From Jiangella alkaliphila (lineage in GTDB: Bacteria; Actinomycetota; Actinomycetes; Jiangellales; Jiangellaceae), in assembly GCF_900105925.1 (NCBI RefSeq), contig NZ_LT629791.1, positions 5,612,001 through 5,676,000 on the forward strand: a stretch of DNA of 64,000 nucleotides, written 5' to 3'. Made by a program: the position numbers and the translations under genes. The notes beneath the pieces were generated by a model, which worked only from the letters and a program-made list of their open reading frames with translations, did not search any database and was not told where the DNA came from. Positions 53,946 to 62,856 of the stretch are shown piece by piece. The stretch's first letter is position 1, and every line of letters starts with the position of its first letter.

Positions 53946-54130
53946 CCGTCCGCGGCTGCGGTGACGGGTGGCGGAGGTGGGGCGTCCGCCACGCCGCCTT
54001 GGTGGGATACGCGACCCCGCAGGTCAGCCGGCGATGCCAGCGGCACTGTGGTTCACGGTTTCGTAAGGTCCACAAGTTCGCGTGCAGGGGATGATGCCCG
54101 TGTCCGTCTTCGCCTCGGAGGTTCTCTCGT

Positions 54131-54742
54131 ATGCGTCCACGATCGACTGCCCTGGTCGGTGCCGTCCTGCTTTGTCTGTCCGCATGTGGATCCGTCGACA
54201 ACGGCGACGAGCTCAATGCATCGCCGCCCACGGCGTCGGCCACGACCGACCCCATCCCGGCCGCGACGCCGGAACCAACGACGCCCGCGCCGCCGGCGCA
54301 GACCAGCCCAGCTGCACCGGCCGTGGCCCTGCCAGAGGAACTGGACTTCACCGCGCCCACCGTAGCGGGCGGCACATTCGAGGGCGCGAGCCTGCTCGGC
54401 CGTCCCGCTGTGCTCTGGTTCTGGGCGCCGTGGTGCCCGGTGTGTCAGCGTGAGGCACCGCTCATCGCCGACCTCGCTGGGCAGTACGAGGGTCAGGTGG
54501 CATTCGTGGGTGTGGCCGGTCTGTCCGGTGACCTCGCCTCGATGGAGGACTTCATCGCCGACGGCGGCGTCGACGCCATCCCGCACATCGACGACCGCGA
54601 CGGCGACGTCTACACCCGGTTCGAGGTGACCCAGCAATACGACTTCGGCCTCGTGTCCGCCGACGGCACCGTCGAGGTGATCCGCGGGCCGCTGGGAGAA
54701 GACGAGATCGTGGCCGCGGTCGAGCGCCTCGCGGCCGGCTGA
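54131..54742 (+). CDS. TlpA/ResA-like thioredoxin lipoprotein
   Basis: A 203-residue exported redox protein. Signal peptide with lipobox LLCLSAC at residues 13-19 (Cys19 lipidated), a Pro/Thr/Ala-rich linker, then a thioredoxin fold with VLWFWAPWCPVCQREAPLIA (CPVC). A cis-Pro occurs in GVDAIPHIDDRDG. It acts on the outer face of the membrane, probably receiving electrons from the CcdA-like protein encoded two bases downstream. DsbE/MPT53-like reducing or oxidising role is not decidable. Confidence 0.9.
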   Translation: MRPRSTALVGAVLLCLSACGSVDNGDELNASPPTASATTDPIPAATPEPTTPAPPAQTSPAAPAVALPEELDFTAPTVAGGTFEGASLLGRPAVLWFWAPWCPVCQREAPLIADLAGQYEGQVAFVGVAGLSGDLASMEDFIADGGVDAIPHIDDRDGDVYTRFEVTQQYDFGLVSADGTVEVIRGPLGEDEIVAAVERLAAG

Positions 54743-54744
54743 CC

Positions 54745-55620
54745 ATGCCCGACGTCCCATTCCAGTTCGCGCTGCTGCTCGGCATGGTGGCGGCGCTGAA
54801 CCCGTGCGGCTTCGCGCTCCTTCCCACCTACCTGACCCTCCTGGTCGCCCAGGGCGGCGCGCCCGGCCCGAACGCAGCGCTGCGGCGCGCCACCGTCATG
54901 ACGACCGCCATGACGGCAGGATTCATCCTCGTGTTCGGCGCGTTCGGCCTGATCGTCGTGCCCGCGGCCGTGTCGGTCGAGCGGTTCCTGCCCTGGGCAA
55001 CCGTCGTGATCGGCATCGGCCTCGTCGCGCTGGGATGCTGGCTGCTGTCCGGCCGCGACCTGGTCGTCCGGGCGCCACGGCTCGCGGGCAACGCGCCGAC
55101 ACACTCGCCATGGTCGATGACCGGCTACGGCATCGCCTACGCCATCGCCAGCCTGTCCTGCACCATCGCACCGTTTCTGGCGCTGGCGACATCGACCTTC
55201 TCCGGGCCGGGCATCCTCAGCGGGCTCCTGGCATTCGTGACCTACGGCCTCGGCATGGGCTTGGTCGTCGGCGTCCTGGCGATCACCGTGGCGCTGGGCA
55301 GCGACGCGGTGCTGCGGCATTCGCGCCGGCTGCTGCCGTACGTGTCGCGGGTCAGCGGCGCGCTCCTGCTTCCCGCCGGAGGGTACGTCACGTACTACGG
55401 TATCTACGAGTTGCGAGTGAACGCGGGCGGCGGCCTGGACGACCCGGTGATCGACACCGCGCTGGCGATCCAGGCCACGCTCAGCGGCTGGGCCACCGAC
55501 CTCGGGCCTGCCCGGGCCACCGCCGCCCTCGCGTTGGTCGTCGCCGCCGGCCTACTCGCCGCGCGGCTGACCCGCCGTCGGGCGCGCCGCCACACCACAC
55601 CCGATCATCGGATCAGCTGA
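54745..55620 (+). CDS. CcdA/DsbD-like transmembrane electron carrier
   Basis: A 291-residue protein with about seven helices. The first redox Cys is in MVAALNPCGFALLPTYLTLL and the second in IAYAIASLSCTIAPFLALAT, the Cys pair of the CcdA family that moves electrons from cytoplasmic thioredoxin to the outside. It follows the TlpA-like lipoprotein by two bases, a normal CcdA-TlpA couple. The C-terminal 60 residues are longer than in minimal CcdA. Confidence 0.9.
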   Translation: MPDVPFQFALLLGMVAALNPCGFALLPTYLTLLVAQGGAPGPNAALRRATVMTTAMTAGFILVFGAFGLIVVPAAVSVERFLPWATVVIGIGLVALGCWLLSGRDLVVRAPRLAGNAPTHSPWSMTGYGIAYAIASLSCTIAPFLALATSTFSGPGILSGLLAFVTYGLGMGLVVGVLAITVALGSDAVLRHSRRLLPYVSRVSGALLLPAGGYVTYYGIYELRVNAGGGLDDPVIDTALAIQATLSGWATDLGPARATAALALVVAAGLLAARLTRRRARRHTTPDHRIS

Positions 55621-56087
55621 CGACAGGTTGGCAGTCACGGCAACCCGCCGGCCGGCCACACCAGACGGCGACCGGTTCGCCGGTGCGCTTGAGCATGTGC
55701 CGGCTGGCCCGTCAGCTTTGCCTGCGGGTTGGACTCGTCGAATCTGAGTCGAATCACATCGACGGACTGTGCTCGCAAGGCGTCGTAGTCCGGCTCACTG
55801 GCGGAAGCGTGTCACGATGGTCCGCGGCGGAACCACCAGGAACCGGCCACCGATGTCGAGAACCGCACGGCCGAACCGTTGTCCGCACCATCGGCCAGGC
55901 AAGAGATTCCCACAGCGTGATCGCACGACGCGTGCAGATGGCACGATCAACGAGAAACCTCCCGGCGTCGCCGAGTTCACGGTGGCCAGTGACGGCAATG
56001 CGCAACTCGGCGCGTCGCGGGCCGTCTCCGCAAGCAGATCGGCGACGTCGAACATGAACGGAGCGGTTGGCCACGAGCCCGGCGACC
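55621..56087. other. Intergenic, possible gene trace
   Basis: About 465 bases between ccdA and the MFS gene, which run toward each other. No supported gene. A minus-strand frame around 55990 reads ELRIAVTGHRELGDAGRFLV, which recalls the N-terminus of SLOG/TIR-type RVAVTGHR proteins and may be a remnant. Flanking codons lack bias. Confidence 0.4.
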
Positions 56088-57524
56088 TCAGTGGAGCGGC
56101 AGCTCGGCCATCGCGGGCCGTCCGGCCGGCACGAGCGCCCACGCGACCATTCCAGCGACCACGGCAGCGCCGGCGCCGGCAGCGAACGCGCCCGTGAACC
56201 CGTCCGTCCCGGCCGCCCCGGGAGCCAGGTCCGCCGCGGCGATACTCGACGCCAACGCGACCCCCAGCGCGGCGCCGAACTCGTGGAACGTGTTGACGAT
56301 CCCGGATGCCAGCCCGGCGTCGTGGTGGTCGACGTGGGCGAGGGCGGTGGTCGTGGCGGTGACGAAGCCGCTGCCGAGACCGGCCGTGGCGACGCTCATC
56401 CCAGCCACCAGTAACGCGGTAGCGGCTGAACCGCTGTGCCGCGTCGTCGCCACGGCCGCCAGCGCGAGCCCGGCGGCCGCGACTGTCAGCGCGACCGCCG
56501 CGATGCGCCTCGGTCCCACCCGGCCGACCGCCCGTCCACCCACGTGCGCCCCGGTGGCGACCGCCACCGCCACCGGAAGGAACAGCAGGCCGGTGGTCAG
56601 GGCGCTGTAGCCGCGGACGTGCTGCAGGAAGAACGAGCCGAGGAAGAACGACGAGATCAGCAGCGCCGTCAGGACCAACATGAGCAGGACCCCGGTCAGC
56701 ACAGGCCGGCGGGTGAGGATCCACGGGTCGATGAGGGGTGCCCGCAGCCGCCGCTGCAGCGCGCCGAAGACGGTGTAGAGGACCAGCGCGACCGCCGCCG
56801 GCACGACGGTCGATGCGCCGGTCCAGCCGTCGTCGCCGGCGTTGACCAGGCCGTAGATCAGGGCTCCGGTCGCCGCGGTGACGAGCACCGCCCCCGGCAC
56901 GTCCAGCCGCGGCGGCCGCATCCCGCCGTCGACTGGCCGGCCCGGCGACGCGTCGTGCGGTGGCATCAGCCGCATCAGCAGGGCCACCAGCACGATGCCG
57001 ACCGGCACGTTCACGTAGAAGATCCACGACCAGCCGGGGCCGGCCGTCAGCAGCCCGCCGACCAGCACGCCGGCCGCCGACCCGGCGCCACCCAGCGCGG
57101 CCCAGACGCCAAGGGCACGATTGCGCTCGGTGCCCCTGAACGTGGTCGCGACGACCGACAGCGCGGCAGGGGAGAGCAGCGCGGCAGCGGCACCCTGGAC
57201 GACGCGGCCACCGATCAGCGACTCCGCGTTCCACGCCAACCCGCTGACCAGTGACGCCGCCGTGAACAACGTCAGCCCGGCGAGGACGACTCGCCGGGCG
57301 CCGAACAGGTCCGCCAGCCGGCCGCCGAGCAGCAGCAGTCCGCCGAACATCAGCGTGTACGCCGAGACCACCCAGGTCAGCGAGCTACGCGAGAGCGACA
57401 GCTCCGCGCCGATGTCCGGCAGCGCCACCGCTACCACCGTCACGTCGAGCACCAGCATGAACTGCGCGACGCCGAGCAGAGCGAGCAGCCGCCAGCGATC
57501 GGCAGCGGGCGGATTCGTGAACAT
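56088..57524 (-). CDS. MFS multidrug exporter, DHA2 (14-TM) type
   Basis: A 478-residue 14-helix exporter. Helix 1 MLVLDVTVVAVALPDIGAEL, motif A LLGGRLADLFGARRVVLAGL, motif C-like ALGGAGSAAGVLVGGLLTAG and WSWIFYVNVPVGIVLVALLM match EmrB/QacA-like pumps. ATG 57524 is chosen; further starts upstream lie in the promoter. It is divergent from a TetR gene with a clear operator between them, so a TetR-controlled efflux pair. Not closely alike to the MFS protein at 41280. Confidence 0.92.
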   Translation of the reverse strand: MFTNPPAADRWRLLALLGVAQFMLVLDVTVVAVALPDIGAELSLSRSSLTWVVSAYTLMFGGLLLLGGRLADLFGARRVVLAGLTLFTAASLVSGLAWNAESLIGGRVVQGAAAALLSPAALSVVATTFRGTERNRALGVWAALGGAGSAAGVLVGGLLTAGPGWSWIFYVNVPVGIVLVALLMRLMPPHDASPGRPVDGGMRPPRLDVPGAVLVTAATGALIYGLVNAGDDGWTGASTVVPAAVALVLYTVFGALQRRLRAPLIDPWILTRRPVLTGVLLMLVLTALLISSFFLGSFFLQHVRGYSALTTGLLFLPVAVAVATGAHVGGRAVGRVGPRRIAAVALTVAAAGLALAAVATTRHSGSAATALLVAGMSVATAGLGSGFVTATTTALAHVDHHDAGLASGIVNTFHEFGAALGVALASSIAAADLAPGAAGTDGFTGAFAAGAGAAVVAGMVAWALVPAGRPAMAELPLH

Positions 57525-57574
57525 GATCCCCCTAATCTGAACACCTCTGTCTGACTTATGCACGGTACACTAAC

Positions 57575-57592
57575 TCGAACACGTGTGTTCGA
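57575..57592. promoter_or_regulatory. TetR operator between the MFS and TetR genes
   Basis: Arms TCGAACAC and GTGTTCGA are perfectly complementary around a GT centre. It is 17 bases before ATG 57609 and 50 before the MFS start, so binding would control both. A related half-site, TGAACAC, lies at about 57537-57543. Confidence 0.7.
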
Positions 57593-57608
57593 CAAGGCGG
57601 GAGAACGG

Positions 57609-58199
57609 ATGCCGGTCACGACGGGGAGGCGCGCTGACGCCCAGCGCAACGTCGCCGCGATCCTGGACGCCGCCGCGGAGTGCCTGGTCCGCGATCCGGA
57701 CGCGAGCGTCTCCGACATCGCGGCGGCCGCCGGGGTGGGCCGGGTGACGCTCTACGGGCACTTCGCCTCACGCACCGACCTGGTCGACGCGGTGTTTGTC
57801 CGGGCCGTGGCCCGGGCACACGAGGCCCTTGACGCCGTCGACCTCACGGGCGACGCGCGGGCGGCATTGGCGCGGCTGGTCGCGTCTAGCTGGCGGGTGA
57901 TCGACGAGTCGCGGTTGCTGCTGGTCGCGGCGCAGCACGCGTTGCCCCCGGAGCGGATCCGCGAGCTGCACGAGAACCCGATGGGGAGGGTCCGCTCACT
58001 GCTCGAGCGCGGCCGGGCCGCCGGCGTGTTCCGGTTCGACCTGCCGGCGGACTGGCTGGTCGCGGTGTTCTACACGGTGATTCACGGCGCAGCGGACGAG
58101 CTCGGCGCCGGGCGGCTGGCTCCCGACGCCGCGGCCGACACGATCACGGCCACCCTGCTCGCGGCCTTCACCCCGCCCGGCGCCCCCGTCCCCGGCTGA
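57609..58199 (+). CDS. TetR-family regulator of the MFS pump
   Basis: A 196-residue repressor: NVAAILDAAAECLVRDPDAS, HTH DIAAAAGVGRVTLYGHFASR, then helical domain with LLLVAAQHALPPERIRELHE. The longer open frame from 57558 includes the operator; ATG 57609 has good bias and the usual N-terminus. It is divergent from the efflux gene it probably represses. Ligands are probably hydrophobic drugs or cell metabolites. Confidence 0.9.
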   Translation: MPVTTGRRADAQRNVAAILDAAAECLVRDPDASVSDIAAAAGVGRVTLYGHFASRTDLVDAVFVRAVARAHEALDAVDLTGDARAALARLVASSWRVIDESRLLLVAAQHALPPERIRELHENPMGRVRSLLERGRAAGVFRFDLPADWLVAVFYTVIHGAADELGAGRLAPDAAADTITATLLAAFTPPGAPVPG

Positions 58200-59061
58200 G
58201 AGGCGGATGGATGGGGCACGTCGCTCGGCTGGGGGCGCAGCTCGCTCGTCTGGGACCGAACGTCAGCCGGATCGGGCACCGCTGCGGTGCCCCAGGCGAG
58301 TGAGGTGCACCTGCGGCCTGACACAGCGGCAATGGAGCAGCAGGGGCCGGCCAACGGTGCGAACCCAACCCATGTGAGCCCGGGCGAACGCCCCCCGGTC
58401 CATCCGCATCCTCACCAGAGGTCGAGGGCTTGGGACGAGACATGGGCGCAGCTACGGGCAATCGCTTCTGCAGGCGACAGCAGGTCGAGGCGGGCTGCCA
58501 ATATCCGGCCGCCGACGATCGTCGCGTCGGGCCGACCGAAGCAGTCGGCCCGCCCGTTCCTTCGCCCGCGACCGCCTCGTGCCCGCACAGTGACAGGTGG
58601 ATGAACCTCGCTGAACGCGAAGCCTGGCCGGCGCGTACCCCTTAGTGTCAGACCCCTTGCCACTCGGAGGAACAATGCCGCAGTCCATCTCGTCCGTCGT
58701 GCGCATGGCCGCCACGGTCGTCGAGGCGCTCGGTCCGCAGCGGGTCGGCTGAGGTCACGCGGGCGAATGTGTGCAGCGTGCGTGCCGATGGTGGGCGACG
58801 CCACGGGGAAAGCGCCGCCCACCACCGCTCCGGGTGAGCCTCATCGAAGGCGAGCCGGCGCGGCCCGCCCCCCTTGACGGCCGCCCCGACTCGCTCGTGG
58901 ACACAGCGCCCGCACAGCGGGTCGCAAGGTGTCCGAAAGCGGACAATAGCTGCCCGGTCGCCCCATCGCCACCGGGCACCGGCCGAGCCAGGTGCGAATC
59001 GATCCAGGTCGCGATGGCGACGGTCACCCCGGCCGGCGCCGCGCTGTGTAGGCGGGTCGGG
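58200..59061. other. Gene-poor stretch with one truncated-looking ORF
   Basis: About 860 bases without a supported full gene. The only signal is at 58675-58752, where a CGGAGG ribosome site precedes ATG and a 25-codon frame, MPQSISSVVRMAATVVEALG then PQRVG. It looks like the start of a lost gene. The rest has no coding bias in any frame and no strong dyad. Confidence 0.4.
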
Positions 59062-59757
59062 TCACTGCTCCGGGGCCGCAGCTGAGGGACAGCTGACGTC
59101 GCTGCCGGGTGTGGCGGTGGGTGGCGTGTCGTCGGGTGCCGCGAGGAGCGCCGCGTAGTCGGAGGCGCCGAGTGGTCCGGTAGCCAGCTCGCCGTCGGGC
59201 AGCGGCACTTGGAGCTCGCCCTGGTCGCGGAGGAGCTCGACCCGGCTGACGCCGGGGATGGAGGTGACCGAGAGGACGACCTGGGCGGCCGCGAGGGTGA
59301 CGCGGCCGGCGCCGATCGCGTCGTTGGGCGAGACCTGGAGCCGTGCGGTGTCTCCGTCGAGTTCGAGGAGGGTGACCCACTCCTCTGGTGGAAGGGCGGT
59401 GCCAATGCCGGCGACCCGGTCCTCCTCAGGCGGGCCCGCCACCAGCTGCTCGAGGATCTCCTCGACGACCTCGGCACGCGTGGCCACGCAGTAGCGGGCC
59501 GGGGTTCTGGCCACCAGGTGCTCGGTGGGGTCGACCCAGTACAGGTGGGCCGTCAGAGACTGCTCCGGGGCCGGCCCGGCGGACGGTGTCTGTTCCGGGT
59601 CGTCCAGGAGTCGATACGGCACCTCAGCGGCGTCGATGACTCGGACGGCGTCGTCGGACGGGACGCCGCACCCGGCCAGCGGACAGAGCAGCATGGCCAG
59701 CACCGCAGCGGAGGCCGACACCAGCCTCGTGGTTCGTCTCGTTGCGTGCGCGGTCAC
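59062..59757 (-). CDS. GerMN-domain lipoprotein
   Basis: A 231-residue exported protein. Signal peptide with lipobox PLAGC at about residue 30, then a GerMN (sporulation/germination-type) domain: LTAHLYWVDPTEHLVARTPA, VVEEILEQLVAGPPEEDRVA and ITSIPGVSR-like SVTSIPGVSRVELLRDQGEL. It is far shorter than LpqB (about 580 residues) and lacks its beta-propeller. The GTG start overlaps the kinase stop. RR-kinase-lipoprotein order mirrors mtrA-mtrB-lpqB, so a sensory accessory role is likely. Confidence 0.85.
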   Translation of the reverse strand: MTAHATRRTTRLVSASAAVLAMLLCPLAGCGVPSDDAVRVIDAAEVPYRLLDDPEQTPSAGPAPEQSLTAHLYWVDPTEHLVARTPARYCVATRAEVVEEILEQLVAGPPEEDRVAGIGTALPPEEWVTLLELDGDTARLQVSPNDAIGAGRVTLAAAQVVLSVTSIPGVSRVELLRDQGELQVPLPDGELATGPLGASDYAALLAAPDDTPPTATPGSDVSCPSAAAPEQ

Positions 59758-61157
59758 GGCAACCCTCCGGACGCGGGGAGGGAGAAGACGAAGTCGGCGC
59801 CTCCGGCAGCGCTCTCGCGGCACCACACCGAGCCGCCGTGGACAGCGACGGTCCGCTCGACGATGCTCAGCCCGAGTCCGCTGCCGCCGTTGGCGCCCCG
59901 AGCGCCGATACGGGCGAAGCGTTCGAAGATGCGCTGCCGCTCCGCGGGATGCACGCCAGGACCGGCGTCCTCGACGTGAATGTCGACGAACCGGCCACGG
60001 GACGCGATCCGGATGGCGGTCAACCCGCCACCGTGGGTGTCGGCGTTGCGGATGAGGTTGGACAGCGCGCGGCGGGCCTGGAGCCTGTCGACCCGTACCC
60101 GCAGGTGTACCGCATCGGGCTCGGTCGTCACCACCGCGGTCGGCTCGTCCTTGTCCGTGTCCACGATGATCGCGGACCGGGTGTCGGCGACGGCCAGGGC
60201 GACGAGATCGGTCACGGCGACGGACTCCCACTCCGATTCGCGGACGCCGGAGTCGAGTCGGCCGAGGGCGATGAGGTCCTCCAGCGCTTGACGGAACCGC
60301 TCGAGTTCGGTGCTCATCAGCTGGACCGCGAGCGCGGACGACCCCGATAGCCCGGGCGTGCCCTGCAGCACCCCCAGCGCGGTGGTGAGGGTCGCCAGCG
60401 GGGTACGCAGCTCGTGGGCGACGTCCGCGGCGAAACGGGCGTCACGCTCGATCCGCTCGGTGACGGTGTCGACCATGTTGTTGAACGACCCCACCAGGGT
60501 GGCCAGGTCGGGGTCGTCGACCGGGTCCAGTCGGGAGGCGAGGTGGCCGCCGGAGATCCGGGCGGCGGCGACCGTGACCTGGTTGAGCGGGCGCAACACG
60601 CCGCGCGCGGCGTACCAGCCCAGCAGCGCGCCGGCCAGCGTGGTGATCAGCGCGGACACGATGAGTGCGGTGCGCAGGGTGAGCAGTGTTCCGTCGAGCT
60701 CCTCGGCGACGATGACCTCGTAGTACTCCGCATCCACCGCGGCCAGCGGGATGCCGACCACGATGGCGGGCGGATCCGTCGCCCCGGTCCAGCTCAGGCC
60801 GGCCGACCCGGCGACGACGGCCCGGGCGACGTGCTCGGTGACCGCATGGCCCTCCTCGGCCAGGCCGGAGGAGTACCACTGCCCGCCGGTGCGCACGTAG
60901 GCGATGGTGCGGTTCGGCAGCGCGATCGCGTCGAGCACATCGACCACGCTAGCGCCGGAGGTGCGCAGCCCGTCCTTGGCCAGGGCGGCGTTGGTGTAGG
61001 CCTGCTGCAATGCTGTGCGCTCGCGTTGCTCGATCAGGTAGTGCCGTGCCGAGAGCTACGTACCCAGGGCAAGGATCACGCTGATCAGCAGTGCCCCGGC
61101 GGCGAAGGCGCCCAGCACCGAAGAACGAAGTCCGCGCGGCACCAGCCGTGTCCTCAC
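59754..61157 (-). pseudogene. HAMP sensor histidine kinase with in-frame amber codon
   Basis: From GTG 61157, which overlaps the regulator stop, 33 codons read VRTRLVPRGLRSSVLGAFAA then GALLISVILALGT, a signal-anchor helix. Codon 34 is TAG (61056-61058). The frame then continues LSARHYLIEQRERTALQQAY and is open to the end: sensor region, second helix, HAMP, H-box FAADVAHELRTPLATL, N-box NLIRNADTHGG, G-box GGSGLGLSIVE. All catalytic boxes are intact. A TTG at 61010 could restart, but without the first helix. Either a recent nonsense mutation, suppression, or a sequencing error. Confidence 0.85.
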
Positions 61158-61870
61158 TGTGGATCCAGCCGGTAGCCGAGACCGCGGATCGTGAGGACAA
61201 GTGCGGGCGCGCCGGGGTCCTGCTCGATTTTGGTCCGCAGCCGCCGAATGTGGACGTCCACGATCCGCTCGTCACCGAAGTGCCCGTCGGTCCACACTTG
61301 CGACAGGAGGCTGCCGCGGGCCATCACCTTTCCGGCGTTCTCTGTCAACGTGTGCAGGAGTTTGAACTCGGTATAGGTCAGATGCACCTCCTCCTCGCCG
61401 CGCCTGAGCGTGGCCGCAACCGGGTCGAACACCAGCGGACCGTACCGGGAGTCCAGCACCACTGCGCTGCCCGCGTCGGGCGCCTCGTGGGCGGCGATGG
61501 CCGGCCGTCGCAGCGCGGCCCGTAGCCGGGCTTGGACCTCGGCGACGTCGAAGGGCTTGCGGATGTAATCGTCCGCGCCTGCCTCCAGGGCCGTGACCAC
61601 GTCCCGGGCAGCGTCCCTGGCGCTGATCACGATGATCGGGGCGGTCGCGTCCGGCCGGGCACTGCGGATGAAGGTGAACCCGTCTAGACCACCCAGCATG
61701 AGGTCGACCAGCATCACGTCCACGTGCTCAGCGCGCACAAGGGCCAGCGCCGTCATCGCGTCGGCCGCCTCGACGACTGTGTACCCGTCCTGCTCCAGCA
61801 CCAGCCGCAACGACGTGCGCAGGCCGTAGTCTTCCTCCAACACGAGCACCCGCCTCGACACATCCGGCAT
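61154..61870 (-). CDS. OmpR-family response regulator
   Basis: A 238-residue regulator. Receiver domain: VLVLEEDYGLRTSLRLVLEQ (acidic pocket), phospho-Asp in VDVMLVDLMLGGLDGFTFIR, VISARD (Ser where Thr is usual) and Lys in DDYIRKPFDVAEVQARL. Winged-helix DNA-binding domain with VHLTYTEFKLLHTLTENAGK and VDVHIRRLRTKIEQDPGAPA. ATG 61870. It is first in the regulator-kinase-lipoprotein operon and divergent from the STAS gene. The kinase's amber codon leaves its activation unclear. Confidence 0.92.
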   Translation of the reverse strand: MPDVSRRVLVLEEDYGLRTSLRLVLEQDGYTVVEAADAMTALALVRAEHVDVMLVDLMLGGLDGFTFIRSARPDATAPIIVISARDAARDVVTALEAGADDYIRKPFDVAEVQARLRAALRRPAIAAHEAPDAGSAVVLDSRYGPLVFDPVAATLRRGEEEVHLTYTEFKLLHTLTENAGKVMARGSLLSQVWTDGHFGDERIVDVHIRRLRTKIEQDPGAPALVLTIRGLGYRLDPQ

Positions 61871-61926
61871 CGTCTCACCGACCCCGGAGGCGTATACCTG
61901 CCTCGGCGGCCCCGGCCGGCATTGTC

Positions 61927-62367
61927 ATGGAATTGCAAAGCAGCCGTCAGGACACCTCCACCTGGCCAGGGCAGCCTGTGCGGATGCGTCAGAACGCCCA
62001 CCCACCGCGCCCGCAGCGGGGGCCGGCCCGCCCAGCGGTGTTCTACACGCGGGGCGACTCGGCCGTCGTGCCCCTGTCGGACCAGACCTTGCGCGAAGGC
62101 ATCCACGACCTGCGCTGGCGTCTGGAGGAGATGCTGGCCGACGGTCCGTCCGCGCTGGTCGTCGACGTGTCCGGCCTGACCAGACTCTCGTCTCCGACCA
62201 TCGCCGCGCTGCTGTGGACCAAGCGGCGCTGCTCCGCCCGCGGGGTCCGCGTGATGCTCAGCCACCCAGATCAGGCCATGGCGGGACTCCTGCACCGCAC
62301 AGGTCTCGATGACGTTCTGGACATCCAACCTCCCCTCGATTCGGCCCTCGGAAGGGCAACCCGATGA
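61927..62367 (+). CDS. STAS-domain protein (anti-sigma factor antagonist-like)
   Basis: A 146-residue protein (90 without the N-terminal extension). STAS core: AVVPLSDQTLREGIHDLRWR, ALVVDVSGLTRLSSPTIAAL and GLLHRTGLDDVLDIQPPL. Ser88 or Ser89 in LTRLSSPTIA is where SpoIIAA-type antagonists are phosphorylated. Start uncertain: ATG 61927 or ATG 61984, which fits the domain better. It overlaps the next gene by ATGA. It would control a sigma factor by binding its anti-sigma kinase. Confidence 0.85.
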   Translation: MELQSSRQDTSTWPGQPVRMRQNAHPPRPQRGPARPAVFYTRGDSAVVPLSDQTLREGIHDLRWRLEEMLADGPSALVVDVSGLTRLSSPTIAALLWTKRRCSARGVRVMLSHPDQAMAGLLHRTGLDDVLDIQPPLDSALGRATR

Positions 62368-62852
62368 GTCACCACACCCTGCGCGAGCCCGCTGTCCACG
62401 ACGGCACCTACCCCCCTGGAGCCGTCGACCTGATCACTCCCCAGGAGGCGATGGACAAGGTCCATGCCTGGACGGACTCCCGGGTCGTCGGCGAGCGTGC
62501 CGCCACCCGGCTGGAGATCCTTGCCGCCTTCGGCGTGCACCTGGGCATGTCGGCCAGGCCGAGGGAGATCACCGTGGGGCTCGCCTGGCGCACCCCGGTC
62601 TGCGTGGAGCTGACGATCGCGTGGTCACCGTCCGGCAACGGACCTGGTGACCCCGATCCTCCCGTCGCCGACGCCCTCACCGTGCTCACCAAGGAATGGT
62701 CCCTCGATCACACCGGTGACACGGCAGAACTGGTGTGCATCGTCGAGGACACCGGCAATGCCGGCCGCAGCGACCAGACCGACGGGAGACTGGACCATAC
62801 GCCATCCCGCCCGGTGGTCCCGTCCGTCGCGTGGCAGACGAACGAAAGGTGA
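62364..62852 (+). CDS. Hypothetical protein, possible RsbW-like partner without an N-box
   Basis: A 162-residue protein. It has no clear motif, but [40 protein letters not shown] and [20 protein letters not shown] have the helix-strand-strand-terminal strand layout of HATPase_c_2 anti-sigma kinases (ending with a W-x-EL-type strand). The ATP-binding Asn (ELVTNAV) and GxGLxLV boxes are missing. It overlaps the STAS gene by ATGA, which supports a partner role, but catalysis is unlikely. Otherwise unknown. Confidence 0.6.
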   Translation: MSHHTLREPAVHDGTYPPGAVDLITPQEAMDKVHAWTDSRVVGERAATRLEILAAFGVHLGMSARPREITVGLAWRTPVCVELTIAWSPSGNGPGDPDPPVADALTVLTKEWSLDHTGDTAELVCIVEDTGNAGRSDQTDGRLDHTPSRPVVPSVAWQTNER

Positions 62853-62856
62853 GGGC

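Noticed and set aside
54131-55620. TlpA-CcdA pair as part of a cytochrome c biogenesis cluster
   Set aside because: No resB, resC or other haem-handling genes are nearby; a general thiol-redox couple is safer.
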